A stretch of DNA of 64,000 nucleotides, taken from Leptospira koniambonensis (GTDB lineage Bacteria; Spirochaetota; Leptospiria; Leptospirales; Leptospiraceae). The position numbers and the translations under genes are program-made. Positions within the stretch are counted from its first letter, which is position 1. Every line of letters begins with the position of its first letter. Under the pieces are notes generated by a model. The model saw only the letters and a list, made by a program, of their open reading frames with translations. It was not told where the DNA came from and did no database searches. Below are positions 28,194 to 38,718 of this stretch, one piece after another. Where the stretch lies: assembly GCF_004769555.1 (NCBI RefSeq), contig NZ_RQFY01000006.1, forward strand, positions 186,001 to 250,000, written 5' to 3'.

Positions 28194-29296
28194 TTCAAGT
28201 TCGATTTAGAAAAGAAAAACTGCAAAAGTTTTCGGATCTGGTTGGTAGGAACTCCTGCTCCTAGATATTCTCCGTCTGCCCAGATCTCGAAATGCAAATG
28301 GATATTTTCATCATTTCCTTTTGCTTCTCCCATTAGACCTGAGTTTCCTGCATTACCTATCTCTTCGCCTGATTTTACTTTTGCACCAGGTTTAATCCCT
28401 CTTTTGATAGAAGAAAGATGATTGAAAGAGGTCATAACCCCGTTTCCATGATCGATCCAAACCTGTCTTCCTCCAAAATCTTTTTCTACATAAGTGACCC
28501 CGTTTTTCTGGGCTAATGTAGAATATTTTTGGAATTCTGAAAGTGTCATTGGAGAATAATCTAGATCCGCGCGGATAATTGTTCCATCCGCAGGAGAAAC
28601 CAAAACATCGTTGAAGGTTAAACGTCTAGGCGGTCCGACCTTTTCTCGTTTATAATAAATATCTAATCCTTTGTGGATCCCATTTCTGTATTCTCTGGGC
28701 GCTCCAGGAAGTTGGTAATCTTTTTCAGGAAGAAGTCCATCTGGAACTGGATATTGATATCCTGTGAATTTATTGGAAACTGAATTGAGTACAGTTCCAT
28801 TCAGCAAGATCTTAAATTCACCGATTACTATGTTCTTTTCTTCTTTTTTAGGAAAATATAATCTAAGAATGGATGCATCAATTGGAGGAAGATTATGTTG
28901 GTTTACCAGATCGACTTTATCATTTTTGAAAATAGTTTTCCAGTTTTCTTGGTGAAGAACCTGGATCTCATATTCATCCGTTGCTCTTTTGCCACGGAAC
29001 ATGGGAACTAAAACTTCGATCGAATTGATCAGTCTTTTGGAACCGAAATCTACTATAATCCATTCAGGTTTATTTTCTCCCGAAGAATACCAATAGGATT
29101 TAGGGTTGGAATCAAATAGATTGAATGCACCGTATTCCTCATCGTAAGAAGAAGATACTGAATAAGAAAAGGGCGCTACAGTTACTTTTCCGAAATCCAA
29201 AAAATCTACTTCGGAACCCAAGGATCCATAAGACCTAGGAGCAGCAGATATACCGAAAGAAAGGGCTGTAAATAAAAGACAGATTTTTCGGATCAT
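28190..29296 (-). CDS. M23 metallopeptidase with discoidin-like domain
   Basis: A secreted endopeptidase-type protein of about 368 residues. The ATG at 29296 gives a clean signal peptide (MIRKICLLFTALSFGISAA); longer frames to 29362 overlap the previous gene. An F5/8-type C (discoidin) domain follows (about 45-165; SYWYSSGENKPEWIIVDFGSK), then a LytM/M23 domain with VWIDHGNGVMTSFNHLSSIKRG and the metal-binding HLHFEIW. The HxH motif is intact, though the usual upstream HxxxD is less clear. It probably cuts or binds peptidoglycan. One base separates it from the NeuB-like gene. Confidence 0.85.
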   Translation of the reverse strand: MIRKICLLFTALSFGISAAPRSYGSLGSEVDFLDFGKVTVAPFSYSVSSSYDEEYGAFNLFDSNPKSYWYSSGENKPEWIIVDFGSKRLINSIEVLVPMFRGKRATDEYEIQVLHQENWKTIFKNDKVDLVNQHNLPPIDASILRLYFPKKEEKNIVIGEFKILLNGTVLNSVSNKFTGYQYPVPDGLLPEKDYQLPGAPREYRNGIHKGLDIYYKREKVGPPRRLTFNDVLVSPADGTIIRADLDYSPMTLSEFQKYSTLAQKNGVTYVEKDFGGRQVWIDHGNGVMTSFNHLSSIKRGIKPGAKVKSGEEIGNAGNSGLMGEAKGNDENIHLHFEIWADGEYLGAGVPTNQIRKLLQFFFSKSNLN

Positions 29297-29297
29297 A

Positions 29298-30311
29298 TTA
29301 AGATAAGAAAGATTCTCCCGGTTTTGGTCCTTTACCTTGTTTGACGAGGGAATTTGCCTCATCTAACTTCCAAGAATCAAAATATCTTTTATCTTCTTGG
29401 CTTAGATCAGGGCGAAGTGAGATAGGATTTCCGTTTTGGTCTGCATATAATCCTCTTCTTCCAAAAAATCTGCCGCCTGATTCTTGAGGTTGCACAACCT
29501 TCTTCTTTTCTCCTCTCATTTGAAATGCAATCCTTGCATTTTCTACATAAGATTTTAGTTCAGAAGGATCTACTGAAATTGTATGATCTGGGCCTGGAAG
29601 GGCTTTGTCTAAAGTAAAATGTTTTTCTAAAACGCTTGCACCGAGTGATACTGCTAATGCACCCGCGAGACTTCCTGCGGTATGATCTGAAAAACCTAAA
29701 GGGCCATTGAATATATTTTTATAATATTCCAAGGTTTGCAAATTTGCTTTTTCAGGAGGAGTCGGGTAAAGAGAAACACAATGGAATAGTACTAGATCTT
29801 TTACTTTTTCAGATTCCAGATATTCTAATGCACGAATGACTTCGAAACCTTCTGCAGCGCCGCTCGATAAAAATAATGGGAGTCCTGTCATTGCACATTT
29901 TTGAAGAAGTTGTTTGTTTACTATATCTCCACTCGCAATCTTAAGAGCTTTCACTCCTATATTTACTAAAAGATCTACACTTCCCTGGTCTAAAGGAGTG
30001 GAGAAGAAGAAGAGGCCTTCTTCTTTTGCTGTTTTTTGGAATTCAATATGTAGTTTTTCTGAAAGTTCGTAAGTTTGAAAAATATCTACGAGGACTTTCG
30101 CCTTAGGATTTTTAATATCTAAAAAATTTTCGGTCTTATAGGTTTGGAATTTTACAGCGTTCGCTCCCGCTTGTTTCGCAGCCTGGATCGTTTTTTTACC
30201 TAATTCCAGATCTGCATTATGATTCAATCCGATCTCAGCGATTATAAACGGGGAAAAATCTGGACCAATTTCCCATTTTTCTTCCAAACGAAAACTTTTC
30301 GAAAAAGACAT
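29298..30311 (-). CDS. NeuB-family sialic/nonulosonic acid synthase
   Basis: A 337-residue protein. The NeuB barrel is clear: FIIAEIGLNHNADLELGKK, GANAVKFQTYKTENF, KIASGDIVN, LPLFLSSG, GFSDHTAGSLAGALAVSLGA and LEKHFTLDKALPGPDHTIS. These include residues that bind phosphoenolpyruvate and metal. It condenses PEP with an N-acetylhexosamine derivative to make a nonulosonic acid. ATG 30311 is preceded by AGGAGA; an in-frame upstream start at 30338 lacks one. The C-terminal SAF (antifreeze-like) region is poorly conserved. No other sugar-acid genes are nearby. Confidence 0.85.
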   Translation of the reverse strand: MSFSKSFRLEEKWEIGPDFSPFIIAEIGLNHNADLELGKKTIQAAKQAGANAVKFQTYKTENFLDIKNPKAKVLVDIFQTYELSEKLHIEFQKTAKEEGLFFFSTPLDQGSVDLLVNIGVKALKIASGDIVNKQLLQKCAMTGLPLFLSSGAAEGFEVIRALEYLESEKVKDLVLFHCVSLYPTPPEKANLQTLEYYKNIFNGPLGFSDHTAGSLAGALAVSLGASVLEKHFTLDKALPGPDHTISVDPSELKSYVENARIAFQMRGEKKKVVQPQESGGRFFGRRGLYADQNGNPISLRPDLSQEDKRYFDSWKLDEANSLVKQGKGPKPGESFLS

Positions 30312-30387
30312 TCTTTCTCCTGAAATAAAAGGGCGCACCCTTAAGACTAGGATCGGAATACCTGGCCGGAAAGGGAAGGATTAAAGT

Positions 30388-32343
30388 TCACTTCTCTGGA
30401 AAGATCCGATTCGTATTCAGAAGTTCATAGCTTAGATTTAGAAAAGCCTTTGCCTTCTGTTCATACTCGTCACAGGTTTCCTTGATGGATGCACACTTGG
30501 ACTTGTTCTCGCTCCAAGGCATAGGATAAACTTCTCTTAGTTCAGCTTCCGTGGATCTATAAAGAGCGTATTCATTCTCTATCCAACCGATTACGCTAGA
30601 AAACGCAAAATAAGAACTGCCGGTTCTGGCCTGAGACGAATTAGAAAGTAGATCCTTGCCGAAGGAAGAAAATTGTATCTTCTTTCCTACAAGCCCTAAG
30701 ATAGTTGGGATCACATCCAATTGAGAGGAAATTTTCCAGTCCAATCCTGGTTTAATATATTTAGGAGAATAGATTAAAAGTGGAATATTACGATCTTCGA
30801 ATGGATTCAGATCTCTATGGTGAGTATGATCCGCCACGAATATAAAAATAGTATTTTGGAAGTAAGGAGACTTTTTTGCCTTCTCCATAAATTTGCCGAT
30901 GGACTCATCCGAATACGAGTAAGTATTAAAATAATCAGAATCCTTCATTGTTTCCGGATATGGATTTTGTCCTGTTTCCGGGACTTGATACGGATAATGA
31001 GTCGTTAGAGTTAAGCTAACTGCTGCGAAAGGTTGTTTTGCTTTTGAGATGGTTGCATGAAGTTCTTCTAATACATCTCCATCATAGAATCCCCAGGCTC
31101 CCGATTTATATTTTCTGGTTTTTTCGATTTCCTCTTTTCCAATGATTGTGTCAAACCCCCAATGAGGAAAAAGAAAACTCATATTATCAAATCCTACATC
31201 TCCACCATGAACGAAGTAAGTAGAATAACCCAAAGTTTTTAGCAAGGAGCCTAATCCTCCGAAATTTCCTAAAACTTGATGTGTCCTCACAACTGTGATG
31301 CCAGGTCGATCAGGAACTCCAGTGAGAACTGACATGAGTCCGTTTACAGTTCTTCCGCCAGTTGCAAAAAATCTAGGAAAATATCTACCTTCCTTTACAA
31401 GCGAATTAAAATTAGGAGCGAGTTCTTTTCCTCCTACGATTCCATCTCCGTTTGGTTTCAGGAATTTTCCAGTCCAGCTTTCTAAAAGAATAAGAACTAT
31501 ATTTGGAGGAGTTTCTTTTCTAGTTTCTGAAGTTTCTCTTAAAAGTGGATATTCAGGATCTATAAAATTCGCGCCTGGATAATCGATTTCTTTTTGTACG
31601 ATCCGAATCGATTCTTCTTTAGACATTTGTAATTCTGGAAGAATGGATTTGGATTTTAGATCCATGATTGTGGTGAATACGCCATTCAAAGGAAGTTGGT
31701 TTAAGAAAGGATTTTCTGAATGGATTGCTTCTGTGGATCTTAATGGCCTTGGTTGGACCCCGCCTCGGAAAAGAAGCAGTAGTAAAAGAATGGAGATGGG
31801 GATTTGCGCCAATTCCTTTGTTTTGTTTTCAGGAGAATATTGGTATCCATTATACTTTATGAAAAGATAAATTAATGCGGGAAGTCCCGTGAATATTCCG
31901 ATCAGCCCGAGGACAACTTTTAAAGTGTCATTTTTTACTGCGGCTTCTATTAGTATTAATAGATCTTTTCCTAAAAATACAAAACCTTCATAACCTAGAT
32001 GTTTATCTGCTTCCCCGAAATAGATTGTGTCTCCTATCAAATGTCCCGTCATCCATAAGAATAATGGAATGGGTAGAATTCCCCAAATATATCTGTAGGT
32101 TTTCCAACGATTTAGATAATGAAAAGAAGATAAGATCCAAGACGATCCTACAACTATAGAGATCACACATAGATCGAAACGTATTCCGATCAAAAAGGAG
32201 GTAATCACTTCGCTAATCGGAGAATTTGCCAGTTTAGAAAAATAGATAAATAGTAGGGCAAATCTAAAAACAGTGAGAAGGATCAAAAAACAAAAAGAAT
32301 AAAATAAAATTATCCTAAGGTTTAGAGGAAGTTTTCTGATCAT
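30388..32343 (-). CDS. LtaS-like sulfatase-fold membrane phosphotransferase
   Basis: A 651-residue protein with about five N-terminal membrane helices (up to about residue 195) and a large extracytoplasmic sulfatase-type domain. NIVLILLESW provides the metal-binding Glu, FATGGRTVNGLMSVLTG the nucleophilic Thr, and VADHTHHRD the C-terminal metal site, as in LtaS/OpgB-like enzymes that move phosphoglycerol or phosphoethanolamine head groups. The acceptor in a diderm spirochaete is unknown; periplasmic glycan or lipid A modification are candidates. It starts two bases after feoB. Confidence 0.85.
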   Translation of the reverse strand: MIRKLPLNLRIILFYSFCFLILLTVFRFALLFIYFSKLANSPISEVITSFLIGIRFDLCVISIVVGSSWILSSFHYLNRWKTYRYIWGILPIPLFLWMTGHLIGDTIYFGEADKHLGYEGFVFLGKDLLILIEAAVKNDTLKVVLGLIGIFTGLPALIYLFIKYNGYQYSPENKTKELAQIPISILLLLLLFRGGVQPRPLRSTEAIHSENPFLNQLPLNGVFTTIMDLKSKSILPELQMSKEESIRIVQKEIDYPGANFIDPEYPLLRETSETRKETPPNIVLILLESWTGKFLKPNGDGIVGGKELAPNFNSLVKEGRYFPRFFATGGRTVNGLMSVLTGVPDRPGITVVRTHQVLGNFGGLGSLLKTLGYSTYFVHGGDVGFDNMSFLFPHWGFDTIIGKEEIEKTRKYKSGAWGFYDGDVLEELHATISKAKQPFAAVSLTLTTHYPYQVPETGQNPYPETMKDSDYFNTYSYSDESIGKFMEKAKKSPYFQNTIFIFVADHTHHRDLNPFEDRNIPLLIYSPKYIKPGLDWKISSQLDVIPTILGLVGKKIQFSSFGKDLLSNSSQARTGSSYFAFSSVIGWIENEYALYRSTEAELREVYPMPWSENKSKCASIKETCDEYEQKAKAFLNLSYELLNTNRIFPEK

Positions 32344-32345
32344 TA

Positions 32346-34487
32346 TTAATTCCAGCCTAAAAATTTAGAAAAATGGAAAACTAAAAAAGAAGAAGTATAT
32401 GCAAGAACTGTCATGTAAGTGAACATAAAAACCGGCCAGAACAAAGAATTTGTCTCTTTTTTTACAACCGCAAGAGTAGACATACATTGGCAGGCAAATG
32501 CGAAAAATACGAGTAAACTAAGAGCACTTGCAATTGTCCAAACCGGTTTTCCTGTTTCTGGATCCTTATCTTTTCTAAGTGCGGATCTGAGATTTTCGTC
32601 CTCAGAATCTTCTCCTTGTACTCCGTATACGATGGATAATGTGGATACCATTACTTCTCTCGCTGCGAATGAAGTGATGATCCCAAGTCCCATCTTCCAG
32701 CCGAAACCGATTGGTTCTAACACCGGCTCCATCATTTTTCCCATTCTTCCTGCGTAAGATTCAGAAATTTGTAAGGACTTTGTTTGGGAAGCGCTAAGGT
32801 TTTCGGTTTTGGATCCTTCTACCCTTGGATAGTTAGCTAAGAACCAAAGTAGGATAGAAATAAATAAGATTACTTTTCCTGCATTTTCAATGAATGCTTT
32901 GATCTTCTTATAAACTGTAAAAAATAAACTTTTGAGAGAAGGCCATTGGTATCTAGGGAGCTCCATCAAAAAGTAAGCAGGTTCAGATCTAAAAAAGGTT
33001 TTTTTAAATAAGAATGCAGCCCCCATTGATGCAAACATTCCCAATAAGAAAAGACCAAATAACGCTAGAACTTTAGGGGAGAAGATCCCAAAAACAGGTT
33101 CCGCCGAGAAGACTGTTCCAATTACTAAAATATAAACTGGATATCTGGCGGAGCATGTGATAAGAGGGGAAACTAAGATCGTAGTGAGTCTATCCGATTT
33201 GTTTTCGATGGTTCTTGTCCCCATAATCGCAGGGACTGCACATGCAGCGCTCGAAAGTAATGGAATGAATGATTTTCCAGAAAGCCCGAATCTTCCCATA
33301 AATCTATCCATAAGAAAGGAAGCTCTTGCGATATATCCACTTTCTTCCATGATCCCTATGAATAGGAAAAGCAAACTGATCTGAGGAATGAATACTAAAA
33401 CTGCTCCTACTCCACCTATCATTCCTTCTTGGATAAGGGATCGCACTGGACCTTCTGGTAAATAATTTCCTGTCCAATCCGCAAGATCTCCGATCCTTCC
33501 TTCTATCCAATCCATGGGAACTTCAGACCAGGTGAATAAGAATTGGAATACGAGTGCCATGATCCCTAAAAAGATCGTAAGTCCCCAGATTGGATGCAGA
33601 AGTATTTTATCTGCGAATCCTAAAATCCCTTTTTCGGTGATCTCAGAACCGGAAACTGCTTTAGACAAAAGTTTTTTGATCCAGATGGATCTTTGGACTA
33701 GTTCTTCTCCATAAGAAAATTCTAATTTAGATTTTTCCCATTCGGAACGAATGAATTCTCTGGTTTTTTCCGGGAAAAAAGTAGAAGAAGGGAGTCCTGT
33801 TTGTAAACTTTCTCCGCTAAATTCCTTAAAACTATTTTCTAAAACGAAACGAACAGAATCCGGATCCTTTATTGAAAGTTTAGAAAGTACAGATTCAATG
33901 AGTGCGGTCCTTTTTTTGTCCCAGGAAAAATCTGGATCAGGGATCTTATAAGAAGAAGGGTCTATTAAAACTTTTTCTAAAATATCTACACCTTCTCCCG
34001 ATCTTGGATTTACAAAATAGAAATGGACTCCGAATGTTTTGGATAAAACCTTAAGATCTAAATGAACACCTTTCTTTTCCAAGGTATCGTTCATTGTGAC
34101 TGCAACTATCATTGGTATCTTGAGAAAAGATACCTGTAATAAAAATTGGAGTCCTCTTTCGATTGCAACTGCATCTAATACAAAAATTAATTTATCTTCT
34201 GTTTCTTTCGAGAGCAAGATGCGAGTTGTTACTTGTTTATCTTCTGATTCTCCGCCTAGGCTATAAGCTCCTGGAAGATCTACTATGTGAACGGATCTAT
34301 CTTCCGTATGAATGGTTCCTTCTGCTTTTTCTACAGTGACACCGTGATAGTTTCCTGTTTTTTGTCTGAGCCCTGTTAGTCTATTGAATAATGTAGATTT
34401 CCCGCAGTTTGGATTTCCCGTGAGTAAAACTCGGAACTTCTCAGCTTTGTGTTCCGGAGTTTTTATTTCAGTATTTAATAATTTCAT
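32346..34487 (-). CDS. feoB: Ferrous iron transporter FeoB
   Basis: A 713-residue inner-membrane Fe(II) transporter. The N-terminal G domain has P-loop [16 protein letters not shown] (about 24-39), VEKAEGT and DLPGAYSL (G3), then a helical insertion domain, and two Gate repeats with the cysteine-bearing segments [21 protein letters not shown] and [14 protein letters not shown]. It is complete. It lies between feoA and the LtaS-like gene, and three bases separate it from feoA. Confidence 0.95.
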   Translation of the reverse strand: MKLLNTEIKTPEHKAEKFRVLLTGNPNCGKSTLFNRLTGLRQKTGNYHGVTVEKAEGTIHTEDRSVHIVDLPGAYSLGGESEDKQVTTRILLSKETEDKLIFVLDAVAIERGLQFLLQVSFLKIPMIVAVTMNDTLEKKGVHLDLKVLSKTFGVHFYFVNPRSGEGVDILEKVLIDPSSYKIPDPDFSWDKKRTALIESVLSKLSIKDPDSVRFVLENSFKEFSGESLQTGLPSSTFFPEKTREFIRSEWEKSKLEFSYGEELVQRSIWIKKLLSKAVSGSEITEKGILGFADKILLHPIWGLTIFLGIMALVFQFLFTWSEVPMDWIEGRIGDLADWTGNYLPEGPVRSLIQEGMIGGVGAVLVFIPQISLLFLFIGIMEESGYIARASFLMDRFMGRFGLSGKSFIPLLSSAACAVPAIMGTRTIENKSDRLTTILVSPLITCSARYPVYILVIGTVFSAEPVFGIFSPKVLALFGLFLLGMFASMGAAFLFKKTFFRSEPAYFLMELPRYQWPSLKSLFFTVYKKIKAFIENAGKVILFISILLWFLANYPRVEGSKTENLSASQTKSLQISESYAGRMGKMMEPVLEPIGFGWKMGLGIITSFAAREVMVSTLSIVYGVQGEDSEDENLRSALRKDKDPETGKPVWTIASALSLLVFFAFACQCMSTLAVVKKETNSLFWPVFMFTYMTVLAYTSSFLVFHFSKFLGWN

Positions 34488-34490
34488 AAA

Positions 34491-34724
34491 CTAATTCAAT
34501 TCCAGAAGATCCGCTTCTAATTTTCGAATGGCCAATTGGACAAGGCCCAATTTCACGATCATTTTGTTTTGGTCCTGGAATTTTCGGACCACCGTGATTT
34601 TAGTTCCTGGAAGAAAACCCATATCTAAAAGGTTTCGGACAAGTCCCGTCTTTCCAGATTCATTCTTAATTCCGGTAATTTTTCCGGATTCTCCCTCTTC
34701 TAATTCGAAAAGTTTGGATTTCAT
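34491..34724 (-). CDS. feoA: FeoA SH3-like protein
   Basis: A 77-residue FeoA. The motif [18 protein letters not shown] and the closing [11 protein letters not shown] match the SH3-like family that partners FeoB. Its start overlaps the end of the upstream kinase gene by four bases, so the three genes form one unit. Confidence 0.92.
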   Translation of the reverse strand: MKSKLFELEEGESGKITGIKNESGKTGLVRNLLDMGFLPGTKITVVRKFQDQNKMIVKLGLVQLAIRKLEADLLELN

Positions 34725-36022
34725 TTTATAAATTTTTCCCTGTCCCGGATCAGATCTAATTCAGGTGCGAAAGATTTGATATATCTATCAAAGTATAAGA
34801 TTTGTTTAATGAGAAGTCCAAACTCTTTAGGGATCTTCAATCCATTTCGATCGGAAATGTCTCTGAACTCGAAAAGGATCGTATTCATCTTCTTCTCATC
34901 GAAGGCGTCCAACTCTCCCATTTGTATGTCCAGGACCATCTTGCTCATTTGGTCAAAAACTGTCTCGAGATCCTTGGCTAACTTTTTCTCATCTATGCCC
35001 GAGGCAGTTCCATCCATACGGACCAGGCCATTTGCGATCCTGTCGGTCCTATTCAATGCAAGTCCTTCTAAAAAGATCATCAAACCTTCCCAGACTTTGG
35101 ATGAAATTTTTCCTACGATCCCGAAATCAATAAAGCCCACTGTTCCATCTCTCAGGATCATTAGATTTCCTGCATGTACGTCTGCATGAAAAAATCCAGA
35201 TTTAGAAAGTGTAGAAAACCAGATCTCAAGTGCATCTGAAAGTGTTTTAGAAGGATCTTTGCTGAATTTTCGAAGAGAAACCTCGTCCGTGATGGGAGCA
35301 CCGTAGAATTTTTCCATGACCAAAACCTTTTTGGTGCTTAGTTCTCTGTAAATTTTAGGAACTCTTGCTCTGGTTTCTCCAGAAGATAGAAGATATCTCT
35401 CAAATTCTTCGCAATTGTTTGCTTCTTTTATAAAATCTATTTCTTCTAAGATGGAAGATTGGAACATTCCCACCATTTCTGAAAGTCCTGATTTATTCAG
35501 ACCGGGCACAAATATTTCGAATAGTTTGGAAGCTAAGAATAGAAGGTTGAGATCAGCTCCTAATGCGCCTTCTATATCTGGTCTTTGCACTTTTATAACC
35601 ACATCCAGGCCATCTTTTGTAACTGCTGAATGGACTTGTGCGATAGACGCTGATGCCATTGGGACTGGGTCAATACTTTGGAATAATTTTTGGTAATCTC
35701 TACCCAGTTCTTTTTTTAATACTTTTTGGATATCAGAGAAGGGAAGGGGTCTTACTGAATCCAAACATTTTTGCATCTCTGTTACGATCTCTTCAGGGAA
35801 TAGAGAAGGGGCAGAAGCGATGAACTGGCCCAATTTAATATACGTTGCGCCTAATTCTTCAAACGCTTCTCTCAATCGAACTGGAATATTACGGGAACTA
35901 GTTCCCCCTGTTGCCAAATCTTTTAAAAGAAGGAGGGTTTTGGTGGAAAAAACATAACTACTGGTCACTATACGACTAGCGCTGTTTACCCCTTGCAGAA
36001 GTTGGTCTAGGAATCCTGGCAT
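34721..36022 (-). CDS. UbiB/AarF (ABC1) atypical kinase
   Basis: A 433-residue ABC1-family protein. The KxGQ motif ([16 protein letters not shown]), the alanine-rich loop [13 protein letters not shown], the catalytic VIKVQRP lysine, [11 protein letters not shown] and IDFGIVG are all present, so the ATP site looks intact. Such proteins support quinone biosynthesis or lipid homeostasis. No C-terminal membrane helices of the UbiB type are obvious. It leads the run with feoA and feoB. Divergent from the next plus-strand gene. Confidence 0.88.
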   Translation of the reverse strand: MPGFLDQLLQGVNSASRIVTSSYVFSTKTLLLLKDLATGGTSSRNIPVRLREAFEELGATYIKLGQFIASAPSLFPEEIVTEMQKCLDSVRPLPFSDIQKVLKKELGRDYQKLFQSIDPVPMASASIAQVHSAVTKDGLDVVIKVQRPDIEGALGADLNLLFLASKLFEIFVPGLNKSGLSEMVGMFQSSILEEIDFIKEANNCEEFERYLLSSGETRARVPKIYRELSTKKVLVMEKFYGAPITDEVSLRKFSKDPSKTLSDALEIWFSTLSKSGFFHADVHAGNLMILRDGTVGFIDFGIVGKISSKVWEGLMIFLEGLALNRTDRIANGLVRMDGTASGIDEKKLAKDLETVFDQMSKMVLDIQMGELDAFDEKKMNTILFEFRDISDRNGLKIPKEFGLLIKQILYFDRYIKSFAPELDLIRDREKFIK

Positions 36023-36216
36023 TTCAGCTCCAGATTAAGAGAACTTGAAAGGAACACAATCCAAATCAGGGAGAAAAGAACGTCTATGGAATAAAGGAAC
36101 CGGAAGAAAGGTACTTGGGTCTACCTGAGCATGTTCCGTCGAGAAAACTGTATTTTGGTTTACGGGAGCGGCGAGAATTAGAGTATGGCTTTCGAACGAG
36201 AATTTCGGTCAGTAGT

Positions 36217-38220
36217 ATGAGTGGCGAATCAGTATTATTGCAAGAATTAGAAAAACTCGAACTGAACGACCTAAAGAAGACAGCCGCTCTTTGGAATATT
36301 CCAAAGCTTCCGTTCAAAGAAAAGAATAAGAACGTTAAGTTCCTTTTCGATAGTTTTCTGGACGAGTTCTACCTCAAAGGTGTGCTGGAAAAGCTCACTG
36401 TTCTCCAAGTTAATATTTATACTTCTATCTTAAAAAATAAGAATGTTCTCACTTTGGGAGAGATCTCTCGTAAAGTAAACATTCCTCCAATTAACGTGGA
36501 GATGGAACTTAACCTTCTCCGCAAATACCAACTCGTATACCAAAGAAAAAACAGAGAGAGACTTACCAATAACCTGGATAAGTATCATGCTTATGACGAG
36601 CTGGCTGAACTTGTATCTTTAGACCAAAACCTGAAAGGGGACAAATACAAAGTCTCCGTCGAAAAACTTCTAGATCGCAAGAAACTGACTGATATTTCCA
36701 ATGAATGGAAGAAGGCGGTAAAGGCTCCTGCAAAGATCGACAGTATCCGCAAGTTTATCACTCACGCGACCTCTGACGAGGCGTATGAGTCGGCTATTCA
36801 ATCCTTATCCGAGTTGGAAAGAGATACTGTAGTCAGGATCTATCTAAGCGGTGGAGCTGCTGACGCGGACGATATCAGAAGTTTTATCGTAATGAGCAGA
36901 GGCAAATACGAGACAATCATTCCTGCATTAGTTGAAAAAGGAATGATCGCTGATGTTTGTTTTGTAGAGGAGAAGTTCGTAAGAATTTTCGCTCTTCCTG
37001 AAGAACTTTTAAAATATATCCAAAATAATCCGATCCTTCCTTCCGTAAAAAAAGGAACTCGCCAGAGACAGGAAAAACTCGCTACTAACGAGCTAGACTT
37101 CTTCTTAAATACCAAAAAGCTTCTTTCTTATATTAGCAGAAAGGGCTTGGTTCTTGCAAAGTCCGGCAAGGTAAAACAGGCGGATCATAAAAGAACTGAG
37201 CAGGAATTATTAAATCCGGACATCAGCATTTTTCCTGAAAAAAGCCAGATCTATCAAATGGAACTTATACTTCCTATTTTGAAACTTCTGAACCTGGCAG
37301 ATATCAAAGGGGAAAATATTATTCTGAGAGGGGACCTTGACGGTTTCCTAAGTAAGGATATTTTCGAGATCATGAAACTCGTCATCCATGAGGTGAACGA
37401 GGCTAGAATGAAAAGAGTCAATCCTCCGGAAGTGTTCCAACCTACGGAAATGCCTTTTTATGATAAGATGATCTTGGACAAATGTGTGAACTTGATTATC
37501 AAGTCCAAACGTATCCATCTTTCTGTTATTTTCTCCAATATTATCAGGGAACATCTGATCTTCAGCCCTGGCTTCCGCACTAAAAATTTCCAGACCGATC
37601 TGGCGGATCTTCGTAAAGAGATCATGAGTGCGATCTTCTATCTGCATTTATTCGGATTATTAGAAGTAGAATACCCGAACCGTTTCCTCACACTTTCCAA
37701 ACTGGGAGAATATTTCTTCCAAACTGGAGAGCTTGCCGGAGCTACGGAGAAGGGTGGAATCACGATCAACCCGGACTTCTCCGTGATCGCGTTCCCTGAA
37801 AAAGTTTCTATTTACGGAATTCATCTTTTAAAAGCTTTCACAGAACTCAAAGACTACGACAGAGTTTATACTTTCGTTCTGACCAAAGAAGCATACCAAT
37901 TGGGAATTCTTCTGGGATATAAAACGAATGAGTTCGTAGACTTCTTAAAAGCTTCTAGCAGAGCGGAACTCGCCCAAAACCTTCTATTCTTATTAGAAGA
38001 CTGGGGCGGAAACCTGCCAGTGGTCGAAGTCGCAGAAGATTGTGTTCTTGTTCGCACGAAAGACCAGAACGTGATGGAACTTCTACTTGGTCAGATCAAA
38101 GGCAAGAAGATCGTTCTGGACGAGATTGGACCAACCGCAGTACTTGTGGATAAAACCCGTGTCCAAGATGTGATCACAGTTGCAGAAAAACTGAACCTGA
38201 TCATCAATTTAACTAGATAA
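36217..38220 (+). CDS. Large protein with XPB/Ssl2-like C-terminal domain (Helicase_C_3 type)
   Basis: About 667 residues from ATG 36217 ([11 protein letters not shown]). The frame opens earlier, at 36115, but the extra 34 residues look like untranslated leader. No Walker motifs are seen, so it is not itself a helicase. The N-terminal half has winged-helix-like segments ([20 protein letters not shown]). The C-terminal third ([57 protein letters not shown]) resembles the Helicase_C_3 domain found on XPB-like proteins. Function is unknown; a nucleic-acid role is inferred. Confidence 0.7.
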   Translation: MSGESVLLQELEKLELNDLKKTAALWNIPKLPFKEKNKNVKFLFDSFLDEFYLKGVLEKLTVLQVNIYTSILKNKNVLTLGEISRKVNIPPINVEMELNLLRKYQLVYQRKNRERLTNNLDKYHAYDELAELVSLDQNLKGDKYKVSVEKLLDRKKLTDISNEWKKAVKAPAKIDSIRKFITHATSDEAYESAIQSLSELERDTVVRIYLSGGAADADDIRSFIVMSRGKYETIIPALVEKGMIADVCFVEEKFVRIFALPEELLKYIQNNPILPSVKKGTRQRQEKLATNELDFFLNTKKLLSYISRKGLVLAKSGKVKQADHKRTEQELLNPDISIFPEKSQIYQMELILPILKLLNLADIKGENIILRGDLDGFLSKDIFEIMKLVIHEVNEARMKRVNPPEVFQPTEMPFYDKMILDKCVNLIIKSKRIHLSVIFSNIIREHLIFSPGFRTKNFQTDLADLRKEIMSAIFYLHLFGLLEVEYPNRFLTLSKLGEYFFQTGELAGATEKGGITINPDFSVIAFPEKVSIYGIHLLKAFTELKDYDRVYTFVLTKEAYQLGILLGYKTNEFVDFLKASSRAELAQNLLFLLEDWGGNLPVVEVAEDCVLVRTKDQNVMELLLGQIKGKKIVLDEIGPTAVLVDKTRVQDVITVAEKLNLIINLTR

Positions 38221-38236
38221 TTCGAAAGCGTTTCCA

Positions 38237-38335
38237 CGCGAAGCCGCAAAGCAGAAAAGATTCCTTTCTATTTTTTATAAAGATATTTAGGCTCGCGATC
38301 TCGAGTTCTACCTTCTTTCCTTAGCGCCTTGGCAT
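38237..38335. repeat. Degenerate dispersed intergenic repeat
   Basis: Between convergent genes, CGCGAAGCCGCAAAGCAGAAAAG (start near 38237; read as CGCGAAG plus CCGCAAAGCAG) is followed by CCTTAGCGCCTTGGC at about 38320-38335. This resembles the CGCAAAG/CTTTGCG-type repeat at 19281-19355 but is more degraded. Confidence 0.35.
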
Positions 38336-38359
38336 GGAAAAAATACCCGGGATTTTATT

Positions 38360-38632
<273 letters not shown>

Positions 38633-38718
38633 ATAAGCGCAAATTAGAATAAATTCTCTAAAATGCAACTAAGTTTCGAAATCTTCTTTTTCTCTTGAAA
38701 TTCCGGACCCGAGCATTT

